DNA from: Neobacillus massiliamazoniensis
Lineage (GTDB): Bacteria; Bacillota; Bacilli; Bacillales; Cytobacillaceae
DNA: 64,000 nucleotides
Assembly (NCBI RefSeq): GCF_001048695.1
Contig: NZ_CVRB01000003.1
Coordinates: forward strand, 806,001 to 870,000
Reading direction: 5' to 3'
Part shown: positions 52,914 through 63,011 of the stretch, one piece after another
Layout of the letters: each line of letters opens with the position of its first letter
Numbering within the stretch: the stretch's first letter is position 1
Position numbers and translations under genes: made by a program
Notes under the pieces: model-generated
Told to the model about the DNA's origin: nothing
Database searches by the model: none
The model's input: only the letters and a program-made list of their open reading frames with translations

Positions 52914-53273
52914 TTATGGATGGAAAATTGACATCGGTAATTTTATAAACCCTAAATATAAAACAAGCAAAAATACAATAATAAATTGAAACCAGAAAAC
53001 TGAGGTCCTTCTGTTTTTTGCAGTTCTGATAAGAATCATTTCAACTAACCCGATAACCCAAAGACCTCCAACTGCTTTAAGGATATACCAAACGTCAATA
53101 TGATAAACCATGGAAAGAAGTCCTACACCTGTTCCAATAATGATTAGATAGAACACTCTTATAATCATATGTAGAATTTTAAATCCTTTTGTTTTTCCGT
53201 TCTTATGTAGTGAAAGTGCGACTGCGAAAAGTACAATAGCAATAAACCATGCCGTCACATGAGCGTGTATCAT
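52914..53273 (-). CDS. yisL: UPF0344 membrane protein YisL
   Basis: 119 residues with four predicted membrane helices (about 4-22, 33-53, 62-82 and 92-113) and short loops. The MIHAHVTAWFIAIVLF start is a hallmark of this Bacillus family. Function unknown. It lies between yisN and gerPA as in B. subtilis, though wprA and other genes there are absent here. Confidence 0.9.
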   Translation of the reverse strand: MIHAHVTAWFIAIVLFAVALSLHKNGKTKGFKILHMIIRVFYLIIIGTGVGLLSMVYHIDVWYILKAVGGLWVIGLVEMILIRTAKNRRTSVFWFQFIIVFLLVLYLGFIKLPMSIFHP

Positions 53274-53454
53274 TTCATTCCCCCCTTATGTAATTCAATA
53301 CTTGAAACTATCATATCATAGGTAATTCAAAAAAACTAAAAATACGGTCTGTACGGTAATTAACGTGAGATTAGTAATTATTCAACAGATGACATTTTTT
53401 ACATGCTCCTCAATTATGTGATGTTTTTTCTATAATTATTTGGGCGAATGAATC

Positions 53455-53481
53455 ACATTATATTCGCCTATACATAAGATA
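53455..53481 (+). promoter_or_regulatory. Sigma-K promoter of the gerP operon
   Basis: -35 AC at 53455-53456, 16-bp spacer, -10 CATAAGATA at 53473-53481, an exact match to the sigma-K pattern CATAnnnTA. The gerP operon is known to be expressed in the mother cell under sigma-K. Beyond it, 53488-53572 is a partial family C repeat (AGAAAAGCGAAATACGCCG to ACAATTCTCGAAGCC) inside the transcript leader. Confidence 0.85.
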
Positions 53482-53487
53482 AAAGAG

Positions 53488-53572
53488 AATAAGAAAAGCG
53501 AAATACGCCGTTTTGCGAAGTCCACTAGTTGCTAGGCGTCTTGCGCTGAACAATTCTCGAAGCCAATGAAAT
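53488..53572 (+). repeat. Truncated family C repeat in the gerP leader
   Basis: Short version with both ends of family C and no central hairpin: AAGAAAAGCGAAATACGCC, GCTAGGCGTC, CTGAACAATTCTCGAAGCC. It lies between promoter and gerPA. Confidence 0.7.
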
Positions 53573-53603
53573 AAATTCTGATATTAAACAAAGGGGGTTG
53601 CTC

Positions 53604-53825
53604 ATGCCAGCGATTGTTGGAGTTGCCCAGGTCATTACACTCGGAAATAGTTCTGTATTCCACATTGGGGATGTCTATAAAATAATGCCATTCGCTGCTG
53701 CAAAAACCTTCTCCGGAGCCGGTTCCTTTAATACCGGGGAGCAATTAGAGGTAATCAATAAAACAAGCTCAACAAATACTTATGATCCTGATGTTATTGA
53801 TCAACCAATTTCCCTAAATATGTAA
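53604..53825 (+). CDS. gerPA: Spore germination protein GerPA
   Basis: 73 residues; with GerPB-PF it makes the spore coat permeable to germinants. It starts MPAIVGVAQVITLGNSSVF, has the GerPA/PF core FNTGEQLEV and ends DPDVIDQPISLNM. It is close to GerPF (55484) in sequence, showing they share one fold. AAAGGGGG precedes the ATG at 53604. It is the first gene of the operon, under the sigma-K promoter. Confidence 0.95.
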   Translation: MPAIVGVAQVITLGNSSVFHIGDVYKIMPFAAAKTFSGAGSFNTGEQLEVINKTSSTNTYDPDVIDQPISLNM

Positions 53826-53841
53826 TAAACGGGGGGATCCA

Positions 53842-54081
53842 ATGAATTTTTATATTCAGCAATCCATTCAAATTAATTTTATGAAAATTGGCGCTCTTAC
53901 CAATTCGTCTGTCCTGCAAATCGGCAGTGCAGGTATTATTAAACCAGCAGCATATTTGTATAATACAGGCGGGTTCATCAAACCTGCCCCGGCCCCTATT
54001 AAACCTGGTGAAATAGCAGCAGCAATCCCCTCCCCAGAAATTACTGCACCATCTGTACCACTGCAGGCTCCTGTTAGGTAA
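53842..54081 (+). CDS. gerPB: Spore germination protein GerPB
   Basis: 79 residues: MNFYIQQSIQINFMKIGALT with the characteristic NSSVLQIGSAGIIKP core and a Pro/Ala-rich tail. GGGGGGAT precedes the ATG. Coat-associated, no signal peptide. It is followed by a 168-bp gap to gerPC, which contains a 25-bp family C remnant near 54086-54112, so gerPC may have an additional regulatory step. Confidence 0.93.
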   Translation: MNFYIQQSIQINFMKIGALTNSSVLQIGSAGIIKPAAYLYNTGGFIKPAPAPIKPGEIAAAIPSPEITAPSVPLQAPVR

Positions 54082-54085
54082 ATCT

Positions 54086-54112
54086 TATGGAGCTGGACAA
54101 TTCTCGAAGTCT
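54086..54112 (+). repeat. Family C remnant in the gerPB-gerPC gap
   Basis: AGCTGGACAATTCTCGAAGTC matches the end block of family C copies at 4141-4162 and 29994-30018; nothing else of the element remains. Confidence 0.6.
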
Positions 54113-54249
54113 AGATAATATACTTTCTTTTAATAAAAGGATTCACTTAAAAATAAACTCGCCTCTCATCTTTAAAAAAATATTCGCCAGAATTAAACTG
54201 TTGACGCATATAGTAGCTTAATAGGAGATTAACTGGCGGGGTGAATAAA

Positions 54250-54864
54250 ATGTATCAGGATTTTTACCAATACCTACAGTGGTTGCAAGGCTATATTCAA
54301 GCACAGGAAAATAGAATTGCTTCATTAGAACAAACCATCAGTGGGATGATGGAAGAAATCAAGCAATTAAATGAGAAAAAGTCCGTCCATATAGACAAAA
54401 TTGAATATCATTTTGATCAGTTGAAGGTTGAGAGGCTCGATGGTACGCTAACCATTGGGCTAAATCCTAACGATTTGTCAGGAATAGAGGACTTTTCTGT
54501 CCAAAATCAATCCTTGAGCACTCCATTAACTCCTAAAAATCAAATGCAACGCTCGATGAAAATTGAAGAAGCTATTTATCGATATTTAGAAAACGACCTC
54601 CCGCAAATCATTGAAGATACACAGAAGAGATTAGCGATACAGCCTAATGAATCGTATCTTTCCTTCATCAAAGAAGATATTATTAAGCAGCTGCCAAATA
54701 GGATAGACCACCATCTTAAAGCCTCTATACCGAAAGACCGTTCAATCGATGACATCACTATCGACGATCAAATCATCGAATTAATAAAACAGGAAATTGC
54801 AAATGGGGTGTTTGTTTTTCTGAATAATTTACCAGAACATGTGAAAGGAATGAGGACGGAATGA
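54250..54864 (+). CDS. gerPC: Spore germination protein GerPC
   Basis: 204 residues from the ATG at 54250, 7 nt after GGGGTG (an in-frame GTG at 54241 is too close to the site). N-terminal YQYLQWLQGYIQAQE and a coiled-coil stretch (about 12-60) with the IDKIEYHFDQLKVERLDGTL motif of GerPC. It overlaps gerPD by 4 bp. Confidence 0.93.
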   Translation: MYQDFYQYLQWLQGYIQAQENRIASLEQTISGMMEEIKQLNEKKSVHIDKIEYHFDQLKVERLDGTLTIGLNPNDLSGIEDFSVQNQSLSTPLTPKNQMQRSMKIEEAIYRYLENDLPQIIEDTQKRLAIQPNESYLSFIKEDIIKQLPNRIDHHLKASIPKDRSIDDITIDDQIIELIKQEIANGVFVFLNNLPEHVKGMRTE

Positions 54865-55040
54865 TTTTTGAAGTCTACAATCGAGATCTTTGTATAGGTA
54901 CCATAAAAATTACCGCTGTAGCCAGTTCTTCGCTGGTCATGGTGGGTGATACTGAAACCATCCAGTTGGCATCTGCTTTCGATACTCCACCAGAATCATT
55001 AATCATTGGGCCATTTGTTCCATTAAAACCGGGAGGGTGA
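54861..55040 (+). CDS. gerPD: Spore germination protein GerPD
   Basis: 59 residues read by hand, starting MIFEVYNRDLCIGTIKITAV and ending VPLKPGG. Its start ATGA overlaps the gerPC stop. The pattern SSSLVMVGDTETI matches the GerPD/GerPB/GerPE core. It is the expected fourth gene and completes the operon. Confidence 0.93.
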   Translation: MIFEVYNRDLCIGTIKITAVASSSLVMVGDTETIQLASAFDTPPESLIIGPFVPLKPGG

Positions 55041-55049
55041 CCCCTAGTT

Positions 55050-55439
55050 ATGCTGAAACGACTATCTAATGTTGACAGAGTAAATGTAATGGTTGTTACT
55101 TTTAGTTCTGTCATTCAGCTAGGTGACTCATCTATTGTCAATGGACTATCCCACGCCCTTGTAGTTCAACGGGAAGCAGAAATATTTTATGGTAATGAAG
55201 GAAATCTCCCATCATTCCCAGTAATTACAAGGCCTATTATTCTACCATCAATTGATGAAAGGATTTCCTTTAGAGCCCATAATCCTAATCCAATAATTAA
55301 GGTAAAAAAAGTTGATATCATTGCTATTTCTAACTCCTCGATTTTACATGTCGGAAATAATCAAAATGTTTCGATGGAGGCTAGAGTTAAGCATATACGC
55401 CAGCTTCTGACTTATGGACATGAACAAGAATTGTTGTAA
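55050..55439 (+). CDS. gerPE: Spore germination protein GerPE
   Basis: 129 residues. Two related half-repeats can be seen: VMVVTFSSVIQLGDSSIVNG near residues 13-32 and IIAISNSSILHVGNNQNVS near 90-108. The GGGAGGG ribosome site lies in the end of gerPD. Confidence 0.92.
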   Translation: MLKRLSNVDRVNVMVVTFSSVIQLGDSSIVNGLSHALVVQREAEIFYGNEGNLPSFPVITRPIILPSIDERISFRAHNPNPIIKVKKVDIIAISNSSILHVGNNQNVSMEARVKHIRQLLTYGHEQELL

Positions 55440-55483
55440 AACCATATGCTACCTTATAGTTTAACTGCAAAGGATGTTTTTAA

Positions 55484-55702
55484 ATGCCTGCGATTATTGG
55501 TCCAGTTCAGATTGTAAATGTAACAGGAGGAGTCGTGCAATTTGGAGATGCACTATTCGTTTCCCCAAAAGCTGGCACCAAAACAGTCGGGGGTTCAGGA
55601 GGATTTAATACCGGTGGTGTAATTATTACGAATAATGGGTTAAACGCGACCAATGTACTAGACACGAACTTAATTGACCAGCCAATTGTGGGGAATAATT
55701 AA
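55484..55702 (+). CDS. gerPF: Spore germination protein GerPF
   Basis: 72 residues beginning MPAIIGPVQIVNVTGGVVQF and ending LIDQPIVGNN, the last gerP gene. It is homologous to GerPA. The ribosome site (AAAGGAT) is weaker than those of the other gerP genes. Confidence 0.94.
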   Translation: MPAIIGPVQIVNVTGGVVQFGDALFVSPKAGTKTVGGSGGFNTGGVIITNNGLNATNVLDTNLIDQPIVGNN

Positions 55703-55750
55703 AATGAGGAAGTTGCAAAAGAGTCAACCTTTGGAAACTTCCTCATTTAT
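55701..55750. terminator. Bidirectional terminator gerPF / addA
   Basis: Long stem AAATGAGGAAGTT / AACTTCCTCATTT with an inner imperfect part, A/T runs on both sides, between convergent genes. Confidence 0.9.
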
Positions 55751-55753
55751 TAT

Positions 55754-58700
55754 TTATAACTTTAAAATATGAGCACCGTCAAAGAAAACTAAATATTTTT
55801 CATCCACTCTTCTTTTCCATATTTTTTCAATCGCGTGTGCATATAATTCAATTTGCATCCTGTAGCGCTCTTCAAGTATTGGCTTTGCCTGCTCGAAGCC
55901 TCCCTTGAATCGATCCGTTATCCCATCTGTTTTATAATCAATTAAAACAAGACCCTTTTTATCTTCTAAAACACAGTCAATAACCCCTTGAACAAAAATT
56001 GATTCCTCTTCATTCTTCCAAGATGGATAGACATCCTTAGCAGATAATGAGAGCGTAAAAGGAATTTCCCGATTGATTTTATTTGCTTGAAAATATCTCA
56101 TTCCTAAATCTGTAGCAAAGAATCGCACAATCAATTCGGAATCAATGATCCCCGCTTGCTCAGGGGTTAACAGCTCATTATGAACCATCCAATCCACCTG
56201 ATTCTGAATTGTTTCCACACTGACCTCTTTTGATAGATCAACATGCTGCATCACCATATGCATGGCAGTTCCCCGCTCAGCTGGGCTTAGACGTTTCTCC
56301 TGCATAAACTTTGGACGCTTAAGAATCGATTTTTTAAACCCTTTTACTAGGTCGTTTCCACTTTGTTCATCTGTCATTTCCCGCTGACGTTTCAGTTCGG
56401 AAACAGATTGTTTCGAACGAAACTTAGCAGCATCAAGATATGGATATTCCCAAGTAAGACGTGCTTTGATTTCATCATTATATGGTGATTCCAACGGTAC
56501 AAGTTCTGATTTTTGTACTTTTTCCAGGAAGTGGTCTGATTCTTTTTCACACTTTATTGCATGGTTAGTTATTTCTTCTGCATTTAAAATAGACATTTTC
56601 CATACTGAAGGATGGTGGGAAATTTCAATTGGAATTTCCATATTTTTTGTTTTATTCCATTCAGAAGAGAGGTGATGTCGCATCAATGTCGGTCCAATCC
56701 AGTCAAAATAACTGTTTGCTGAGGAGCGCACATAATCCTTTAATAGCCATTCCTTACTATCAGCAGCTTCATTCCAATGGTCAATTGCTTTATCAGCATC
56801 CTTCAATGTACCGATTAAATAAAGCTTTTCTTTCGCCCTTGTTAAAGCCACATAAAGTACTCGCATTTCCTCTGCAAGCATTTCTATTTTCTTCTTCCTT
56901 TTAAAAGCAAGCTGCGGTATGGAAGGGTAGGAAATTCTTTTTTCAGGATTGACATATTTTGCTGCAAAACCAAATTCTTTATCGAGCAAATAAGTCTTGC
57001 GAATATCGGTCATATTAAAGTTTTTAGACAAACCTGCAATAAACACGACCGGAAACTCAAGCCCCTTGCTGCTGTGGATCGTCATGATCCGAACCACATC
57101 CTCCTGCTCCCCTAAGGCCCTTGCTGCACCAAGGTCATCGCCTCTCTTCATCATTCTTTCCACAAATCGTAAAAAGCGAAATAAACCCCGGAATGACGTT
57201 TTTTCATATTGCCGGGCCCTGTCATATAATGCTCTTAAATTAGCCTGTCGCTGCTTCCCACCTGGAAGGCCACCAACAAAATCATAAACTCCAGTTTCAC
57301 GGTACAGCTGCCAAATTAATTCTGACAGTGATCCTTTCCGTGCCATGCTCCTCCATTCTTTAAGGGAATCATAAAAGCAGCAGACTTTATTATAAAGTAC
57401 TTCGGTAATTTCATCTGGTCCGCTTCGATAAAAAGCTGAAACAGCCTCCCAAAAGGATCCGCGTTTTTGATGAAGGCGTATTTTGGACAATTCTTCCTCG
57501 TTAATACCGACTATTGGCGAGCGTAAAACAGCAGCCAAAGGTATGTCCTGAAACGGGTTATCAATGACGTGCAAGAGCGACATCATGATGGCTATCTCAG
57601 TTGCTTCAAAGTAGCCGGTTGAAAGGTTCGCATAAATCGGAATCCCTTGCTGTTTAAACTCTTCCATAATTTGAGGTGCCCAAGTCATCGAACGAAGTAA
57701 AATGACTATATCACGGTACATTATCGGCCTCGTTGACTTCGATTTCGGATTGAAAATGCACTTTTTATCAGCAATTAATTCTTTAATTTTCGCCGCCATA
57801 ACTCTGGCTTCAAGCTGTGACTTTTCCAAATCTATCGGATCAAAATCAGCTTGACTGGTTACATTCTCCTCTTCTGCTTCGATAGGGGCTTCAGTCACAT
57901 CAAGATTTTGATTTATAAACAGGACTTCAATAGGATATGGTTCCTCATCAGGATAGGGGGCGCCATTTCGCAATTCTGCTGCTTCATCATACTCAATTTC
58001 TCCGACTTTAACGCCCATGATTTGTTTAAACAGATAGTTGGTACCATCCAGTACTTCTTTTCGGCTGCGGAAATTTTGCGCAAGGTCAATTCGCAAGCCC
58101 GACTCTTTTCCATCCCTCTTGAAACGATTATATTTTCCTAAAAATAAATTAGGCTCGGCCAATCGAAACCGATAGATGGATTGCTTAACGTCACCAACCA
58201 TAAACAAATTTCCATTCACTTCGTCTTCTTTTACGACAAGCTTTAATATCGTCTCCTGAACCATATTCGTGTCCTGATATTCATCAACGTATACTTCTTT
58301 AAAATGACGGCGATAAGCTAAGGCTGCTTCAGATGGAAGAAATTCTCCTTCTGATGTGGTATCAGTCGTTAATATTTTTAGGCAATAATGCTCCAAATCA
58401 GCATAATCAACGAGTCCTTTTTCACTTTTCGCCTGACTAAATCGGTCCATGAAAGCCTTAACCAAACAAACCAATGTCTCAACTAATGGACTCATTTCTT
58501 CCATATCTCGTAAAAAACTTTCCGGTTTTCTTGAAAACAGTTCTTCTTTTATCTTATTAATTTTATCCTTTGCTTTATTCCGTAGCTTGTCAGCACGATC
58601 CTTTAAATCTTTATCAAATTGGTCACCTTTTACTGGAGTTGCTCGTGAAAATTTATAGGTTTGCATCGCTTGATATAGCGTTGCCCAGGAATCTCTCTTT

Positions 58701-59530
58701 GCCATGATAAGGGTGTCAATTACTTTTAGGTCATCCAAGAAGTTCTCTACTCTAGGAGTCGGACCTCCTGGAAGCTCCGTCACCTTTAATCCACTATTTA
58801 TTATTTCCTTCGCCCCTTCAAGTTGAAGCTCAATATCAAAGAGCAGCGCTTGAATAAAAGGGAGTTCTTCTAACCTTGTTTCATCGCTAACATCATACAT
58901 CGAAACAATTGATTGTAAATATCCTTCTGGTGACGGATTGGACATGGCAAAATCATAAATAGAAAGGACAATATCCTGTAATCCAGCATCGCTCCGATCG
59001 CTTGTAAATGCATCTACTAACCGAAAAAATTTCTCATTATTATTTTTCCCATATTCAACCTCAAACAGTTCATCTATGACTTCGTCCCTTATTAATTGAA
59101 CCTCTGTTTCATCGGCAATTCTAAAACCGGGATCTACCTCGATCAGATAATAATACTTTCGTATGACCTCCAAACAAAAGGAATGAAGTGTTGAGATAGA
59201 GGCTTTATTTAAAAGTCCTAGTTGTTTTCTTAAGTGCCTGGACCCTGGATCTTGATCAATCGCTTTTTCTAATGCTTCACCGATTCGATGCCGCATTTCT
59301 GCAGCAGATGCATTTGTAAAGGTAACAACTAATAGCTCATCTACGTCAAAAGGTTCATCGACCGAAAGGATTTTTTGGATGATTCGCTCAACAAGAACCG
59401 CCGTTTTTCCTGACCCAGCTGCCGCGGCAACAAGAATATCTTTATTTTTTGCATGTATGGCCTTCCATTGATCATCGGTCCATGTTGCACCATCAGGCTT
59501 TGACGGTATCACGATATTGTTCACTTTCAC
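55754..59530 (-). CDS. addA: ATP-dependent helicase/nuclease subunit A
   Basis: Main motor and nuclease of AddAB, which resects double-strand ends for recombination. 1258 residues: Walker A AAAAGSGKTAVL (about 35-46), UvrD-like motifs including VDEYQDTN, GDVKQSIYRFR and QNFRSR, motif VI LYVALTRAKEKL, and the C-terminal RecB-like nuclease core GVIDCVLEDKKGLVLIDYKTD (about 1185-1205). A GTG start lies 7 nt after AAAGGAG. It overlaps addB by 38 bp. Confidence 0.97.
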   Translation of the reverse strand: MKVNNIVIPSKPDGATWTDDQWKAIHAKNKDILVAAAAGSGKTAVLVERIIQKILSVDEPFDVDELLVVTFTNASAAEMRHRIGEALEKAIDQDPGSRHLRKQLGLLNKASISTLHSFCLEVIRKYYYLIEVDPGFRIADETEVQLIRDEVIDELFEVEYGKNNNEKFFRLVDAFTSDRSDAGLQDIVLSIYDFAMSNPSPEGYLQSIVSMYDVSDETRLEELPFIQALLFDIELQLEGAKEIINSGLKVTELPGGPTPRVENFLDDLKVIDTLIMAKRDSWATLYQAMQTYKFSRATPVKGDQFDKDLKDRADKLRNKAKDKINKIKEELFSRKPESFLRDMEEMSPLVETLVCLVKAFMDRFSQAKSEKGLVDYADLEHYCLKILTTDTTSEGEFLPSEAALAYRRHFKEVYVDEYQDTNMVQETILKLVVKEDEVNGNLFMVGDVKQSIYRFRLAEPNLFLGKYNRFKRDGKESGLRIDLAQNFRSRKEVLDGTNYLFKQIMGVKVGEIEYDEAAELRNGAPYPDEEPYPIEVLFINQNLDVTEAPIEAEEENVTSQADFDPIDLEKSQLEARVMAAKIKELIADKKCIFNPKSKSTRPIMYRDIVILLRSMTWAPQIMEEFKQQGIPIYANLSTGYFEATEIAIMMSLLHVIDNPFQDIPLAAVLRSPIVGINEEELSKIRLHQKRGSFWEAVSAFYRSGPDEITEVLYNKVCCFYDSLKEWRSMARKGSLSELIWQLYRETGVYDFVGGLPGGKQRQANLRALYDRARQYEKTSFRGLFRFLRFVERMMKRGDDLGAARALGEQEDVVRIMTIHSSKGLEFPVVFIAGLSKNFNMTDIRKTYLLDKEFGFAAKYVNPEKRISYPSIPQLAFKRKKKIEMLAEEMRVLYVALTRAKEKLYLIGTLKDADKAIDHWNEAADSKEWLLKDYVRSSANSYFDWIGPTLMRHHLSSEWNKTKNMEIPIEISHHPSVWKMSILNAEEITNHAIKCEKESDHFLEKVQKSELVPLESPYNDEIKARLTWEYPYLDAAKFRSKQSVSELKRQREMTDEQSGNDLVKGFKKSILKRPKFMQEKRLSPAERGTAMHMVMQHVDLSKEVSVETIQNQVDWMVHNELLTPEQAGIIDSELIVRFFATDLGMRYFQANKINREIPFTLSLSAKDVYPSWKNEEESIFVQGVIDCVLEDKKGLVLIDYKTDGITDRFKGGFEQAKPILEERYRMQIELYAHAIEKIWKRRVDEKYLVFFDGAHILKL

Positions 59531-62500
59531 TACTCAACTCCTTTCGGATCATTTCAAGAATATTATCATTCGATTGTGGTGTAAGCATCCGATAACGATT
59601 GCTTTCAACAGCCACATCAAAGTGGCAGACTGATTTAAATGAACAAAACGTACAAGGTGTTTTGTCTTTTAGCTTATATGGTGCGATAGCTACCTGTCCA
59701 TCGATAATTTCGTTTCCCGTTTTCTGATACAATTTGCGAACATACTGACTCAAATCTTTAAAATCTTTGAGACTTGCAACCTTTGAACGCTTGGATAAAT
59801 TCCCGTCATTTTTCATTCCAGCTGAGATGATGTGCGATTCACCCGATTCGAGTGATTGATCCATAAGTCGAATTACATTTGGGTCATCTAAAATTAACCC
59901 TTTCATTCTAAATTTTCTCCTAATCTCCGTTTCGATCTCATCCATCGTCAGCATTTTGGTTGCATTAACGATTGGATTATGAACATGAAAATATAATACA
60001 CCCGCTGGAGAAGCATCTCTTTCTACTAATTCCTTTGAATTCGTTATGGCAATATCGAGATATGTCAGCATTTGCAAAGCAAGTCCATAATAAACCTCAA
60101 CCAAATTGACATCTTTTTCACTCGATTTATAGTCGATAATCCTTAAATAGACCTGATTATTTTCTCCTTCAGCTTGATCAACACGGTCGATTCGCCCTCT
60201 TAATTCCATTTTCTTTCCGTTTCTTAGTGAGAAAGTTAGCGGATTTAACTTACTATTAGATCCAAATCCAATTTCAAGGCCAACAGGAAAGAAACCACTC
60301 ACTTTCGCATGTTCGCTTAATACCATTGATGCACGAGTGATAATTTGCTGTAATTTACGTTTAATATAATGATGACGTTCTGAGCTAAGCAATATTTCAT
60401 TTTGCAGTTTTGGTGCTATTGTTTCAACTGCCTCTCGTGCAAGTTCCTCACATTGCTTTTTTGTTAAGTCCGCCCAAGTAAGCTTTTGTTCATTCACCAT
60501 ATCAGAAATATACTTAATGGCCGCATGGAACAGTTCTCCAATCTCAGGGGATTCAAGCTGAAAAATTTGCCGTTCACGAAGCTTGAGCCCATGCTGGGCA
60601 AAATGAGAAAAGGCACAGCCATTAAATAGCTCCATTCTTGATACACTTGCTTCAATGACCTCACCATATAGTTCATCAGCTACTTCTTTGGAAAGTCTGA
60701 CCGCCTCGTTCGTATAAAAAAGGCTTGAAAGAACTTTTTCGAGTTTGTCTACCCACATGCTATTCAAATAATGATTATAGACATCCCACCATAGAGCTGA
60801 AATCGGATAATTTCTTTGTTTCAATTGAAGCTGCGCGGTTAAGTAGGACATTGCTGTCTTCATATTAGAAACGAAATCCAGCTGTTCGGCCTCTCCCAGT
60901 TCAGCCGGGTCTGAAACGTAAACATACTCCTTGGCATGTGGAAATAAATCTTTCATTCTCTTAATATACGATGAAGGAATCAGCGCTTTTCCCTCATTAT
61001 TTGCAAGTGGATAACTTATATATAGAAAATCAGAAGGTGTAGTAAATGCTTTGTAGGCAAGGAAATTTTCATCCAACAAACGTGTTTTGCTACTCGAGGC
61101 TACATGAATTCCTGCGGCTAACAGCTGCTCACGGTCTTCATCAACTAGAATCCCCTCATCAGCAATTTTTGCAGGTAATATCCCCTCATTTACACCAACC
61201 ACGAAAACGACCTTAATATCAGCCAGCCTAGACTTTTCTAAATCACCAATCAACACCTGATCGAGTGCTGGAGGGATTAGAGAAAAATGCAGCGATTCAA
61301 ATCCTGATTCCAAGATGGCCGCAAAGTTTTTTAGTGAAACCTGCTCCTCCCCAAGTATTTCAACATACTGATCAAGTAAATCGATTACTGCATTCCAGAC
61401 TTGCTCGTGCTCACGCATCTTGATAAGATTACCTTTTTCCTCTTCAACTGTTTTCCAGTTTTCCAGCTTTGAAGGAATATCTAATTCTTCTAAAAATAAA
61501 TAAATTGCTTCACAAAGCTCGCGACCGGTTTGCGCTTTTTTAAGGCGCCGAGATAGACGCAATATTGGGGCAGTAACAATTAGTCTTAATTCATTTAACT
61601 CAAGCTCCAGCTTTTTTTCGGCGTCTGTTTGGACACTTGTTTCTAACTCCAATCCCCTGACACGACGATAGCTCCATCGCTCTTTTTTTGTCCATTTGCT
61701 ACCTTTTATCCCATAAGCCAAACAATAGTTTTCCAGCCTATCCATTTTCTCCCTCATCTTAGCTGGATTTTCTCCAAGTGGATAGAGCAATTCCGTTTTA
61801 ACTACCCGGAAAACTGGTTCATATCGCCAAAAGGAATTAATTACTTCAAGAGTTGAGCGGATTAATTCTATAAGGGGATGATTAAGCATTGTCCTTTTTT
61901 GATCAATAAAATAAGGAATCTCATAGTCATAAAAAATAGGTTCAACCAGTTCGTGATAATCTGCCCCATTACGGATTAATAACGCGATATCACGATAGCG
62001 ATAATTCTTTGTTCGAACTAAATGACGAATTTCCCGGACAAGTCCTTCAATCTCTGCCCTAGGATTTGATGCTTCGCAAATAAAAATAGCCGAATCTCCA
62101 GAATAGGGAACTGCCGGCCGAGCATCAAATTTGTTTTCCAGATGGATTAAGGAAGGATGATTCCATTTTTGCTGCACGGTTAAAAAATAAGGTCTTTCGA
62201 TTTCTATCCCTTCCGCTTTTGCTATCTCATAAATGGTGCTGCAGGCTTCTTTCGACATGCGGAATAAATCAAGCTCGTCCCATGCCGATTCCAAATGTGA
62301 TTGGTCAGTTGTCATCGCAATTGTAACTACTTTACATTGCTTCATTAATTCCTTTATGACCTGATATTCGTTTGGTGTAAAACTATAAAAACCATCAATA
62401 TATATTTCAGCTTCTTTTAAATAGTTTGATTGTGATATTTTTTCAGAGAGAAGCTGAAAATAATCTTCAGAATCTATATACCTACCAAATGTTTCTTCTT

Positions 62501-63011
62501 CAAATTGTTTATAGATGATTTCTAAATCATCCAGCTTATCATGCAGTGCATTCGAAGATAAATCATTCCTAAATGACTCTTGTATTAACTCCTCCGGCTT
62601 AATACAGTAGCGTTTAAATTCTATGATCATCTGCTCTAATTGCTGTATGAAGCCATTCTTTTCAGCAGCTCTCTGGAACAATTTCAACTGATCCTTCTTG
62701 TCATCAATAATTTTTCGAATCAGCATACTCATCCCAACGCTGCTAAGATGATAACGACTAATTCCACCTACCTCTTGCAAGATTCTCCATGCCAAACGTG
62801 AGAAACTGTAGACCTGTGCTCGGATCATTCCTCCAATGCCAGGATCTGTTGACAATCGATATTCTGATGAAAATGTCATTTGTTCCGGAACAATATAAAT
62901 AATGGGTGCCCCTTCAGAATTAGGGTTTTCCAAAAGTCGATTTCGAATTTCATTTAAACACAATGCCGTTTTACCACTGCCGGACCGGCCTAGTATCATT
63001 CTTAATGACAT
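59493..63011 (-). CDS. addB: ATP-dependent helicase/nuclease subunit B
   Basis: Partner subunit that recognises Chi and carries a second nuclease. Starting MSLRMILGRSGSGKTALC at 63011 gives 1172 residues: Walker A GRSGSGKT, a pseudo-helicase core, and C-terminal nuclease motif RIDRVDQ ... IIDYKSS. The Fe-S staple cysteines are visible: NGCAFSH earlier and TPCTFCSFKSVC near the end. In-frame upstream codons (63047, 63023) are possible starts, but 63011 fits the family N-terminus. It is the first gene of the addBA operon. Confidence 0.95.
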   Translation of the reverse strand: MSLRMILGRSGSGKTALCLNEIRNRLLENPNSEGAPIIYIVPEQMTFSSEYRLSTDPGIGGMIRAQVYSFSRLAWRILQEVGGISRYHLSSVGMSMLIRKIIDDKKDQLKLFQRAAEKNGFIQQLEQMIIEFKRYCIKPEELIQESFRNDLSSNALHDKLDDLEIIYKQFEEETFGRYIDSEDYFQLLSEKISQSNYLKEAEIYIDGFYSFTPNEYQVIKELMKQCKVVTIAMTTDQSHLESAWDELDLFRMSKEACSTIYEIAKAEGIEIERPYFLTVQQKWNHPSLIHLENKFDARPAVPYSGDSAIFICEASNPRAEIEGLVREIRHLVRTKNYRYRDIALLIRNGADYHELVEPIFYDYEIPYFIDQKRTMLNHPLIELIRSTLEVINSFWRYEPVFRVVKTELLYPLGENPAKMREKMDRLENYCLAYGIKGSKWTKKERWSYRRVRGLELETSVQTDAEKKLELELNELRLIVTAPILRLSRRLKKAQTGRELCEAIYLFLEELDIPSKLENWKTVEEEKGNLIKMREHEQVWNAVIDLLDQYVEILGEEQVSLKNFAAILESGFESLHFSLIPPALDQVLIGDLEKSRLADIKVVFVVGVNEGILPAKIADEGILVDEDREQLLAAGIHVASSSKTRLLDENFLAYKAFTTPSDFLYISYPLANNEGKALIPSSYIKRMKDLFPHAKEYVYVSDPAELGEAEQLDFVSNMKTAMSYLTAQLQLKQRNYPISALWWDVYNHYLNSMWVDKLEKVLSSLFYTNEAVRLSKEVADELYGEVIEASVSRMELFNGCAFSHFAQHGLKLRERQIFQLESPEIGELFHAAIKYISDMVNEQKLTWADLTKKQCEELAREAVETIAPKLQNEILLSSERHHYIKRKLQQIITRASMVLSEHAKVSGFFPVGLEIGFGSNSKLNPLTFSLRNGKKMELRGRIDRVDQAEGENNQVYLRIIDYKSSEKDVNLVEVYYGLALQMLTYLDIAITNSKELVERDASPAGVLYFHVHNPIVNATKMLTMDEIETEIRRKFRMKGLILDDPNVIRLMDQSLESGESHIISAGMKNDGNLSKRSKVASLKDFKDLSQYVRKLYQKTGNEIIDGQVAIAPYKLKDKTPCTFCSFKSVCHFDVAVESNRYRMLTPQSNDNILEMIRKELSSESEQYRDTVKA

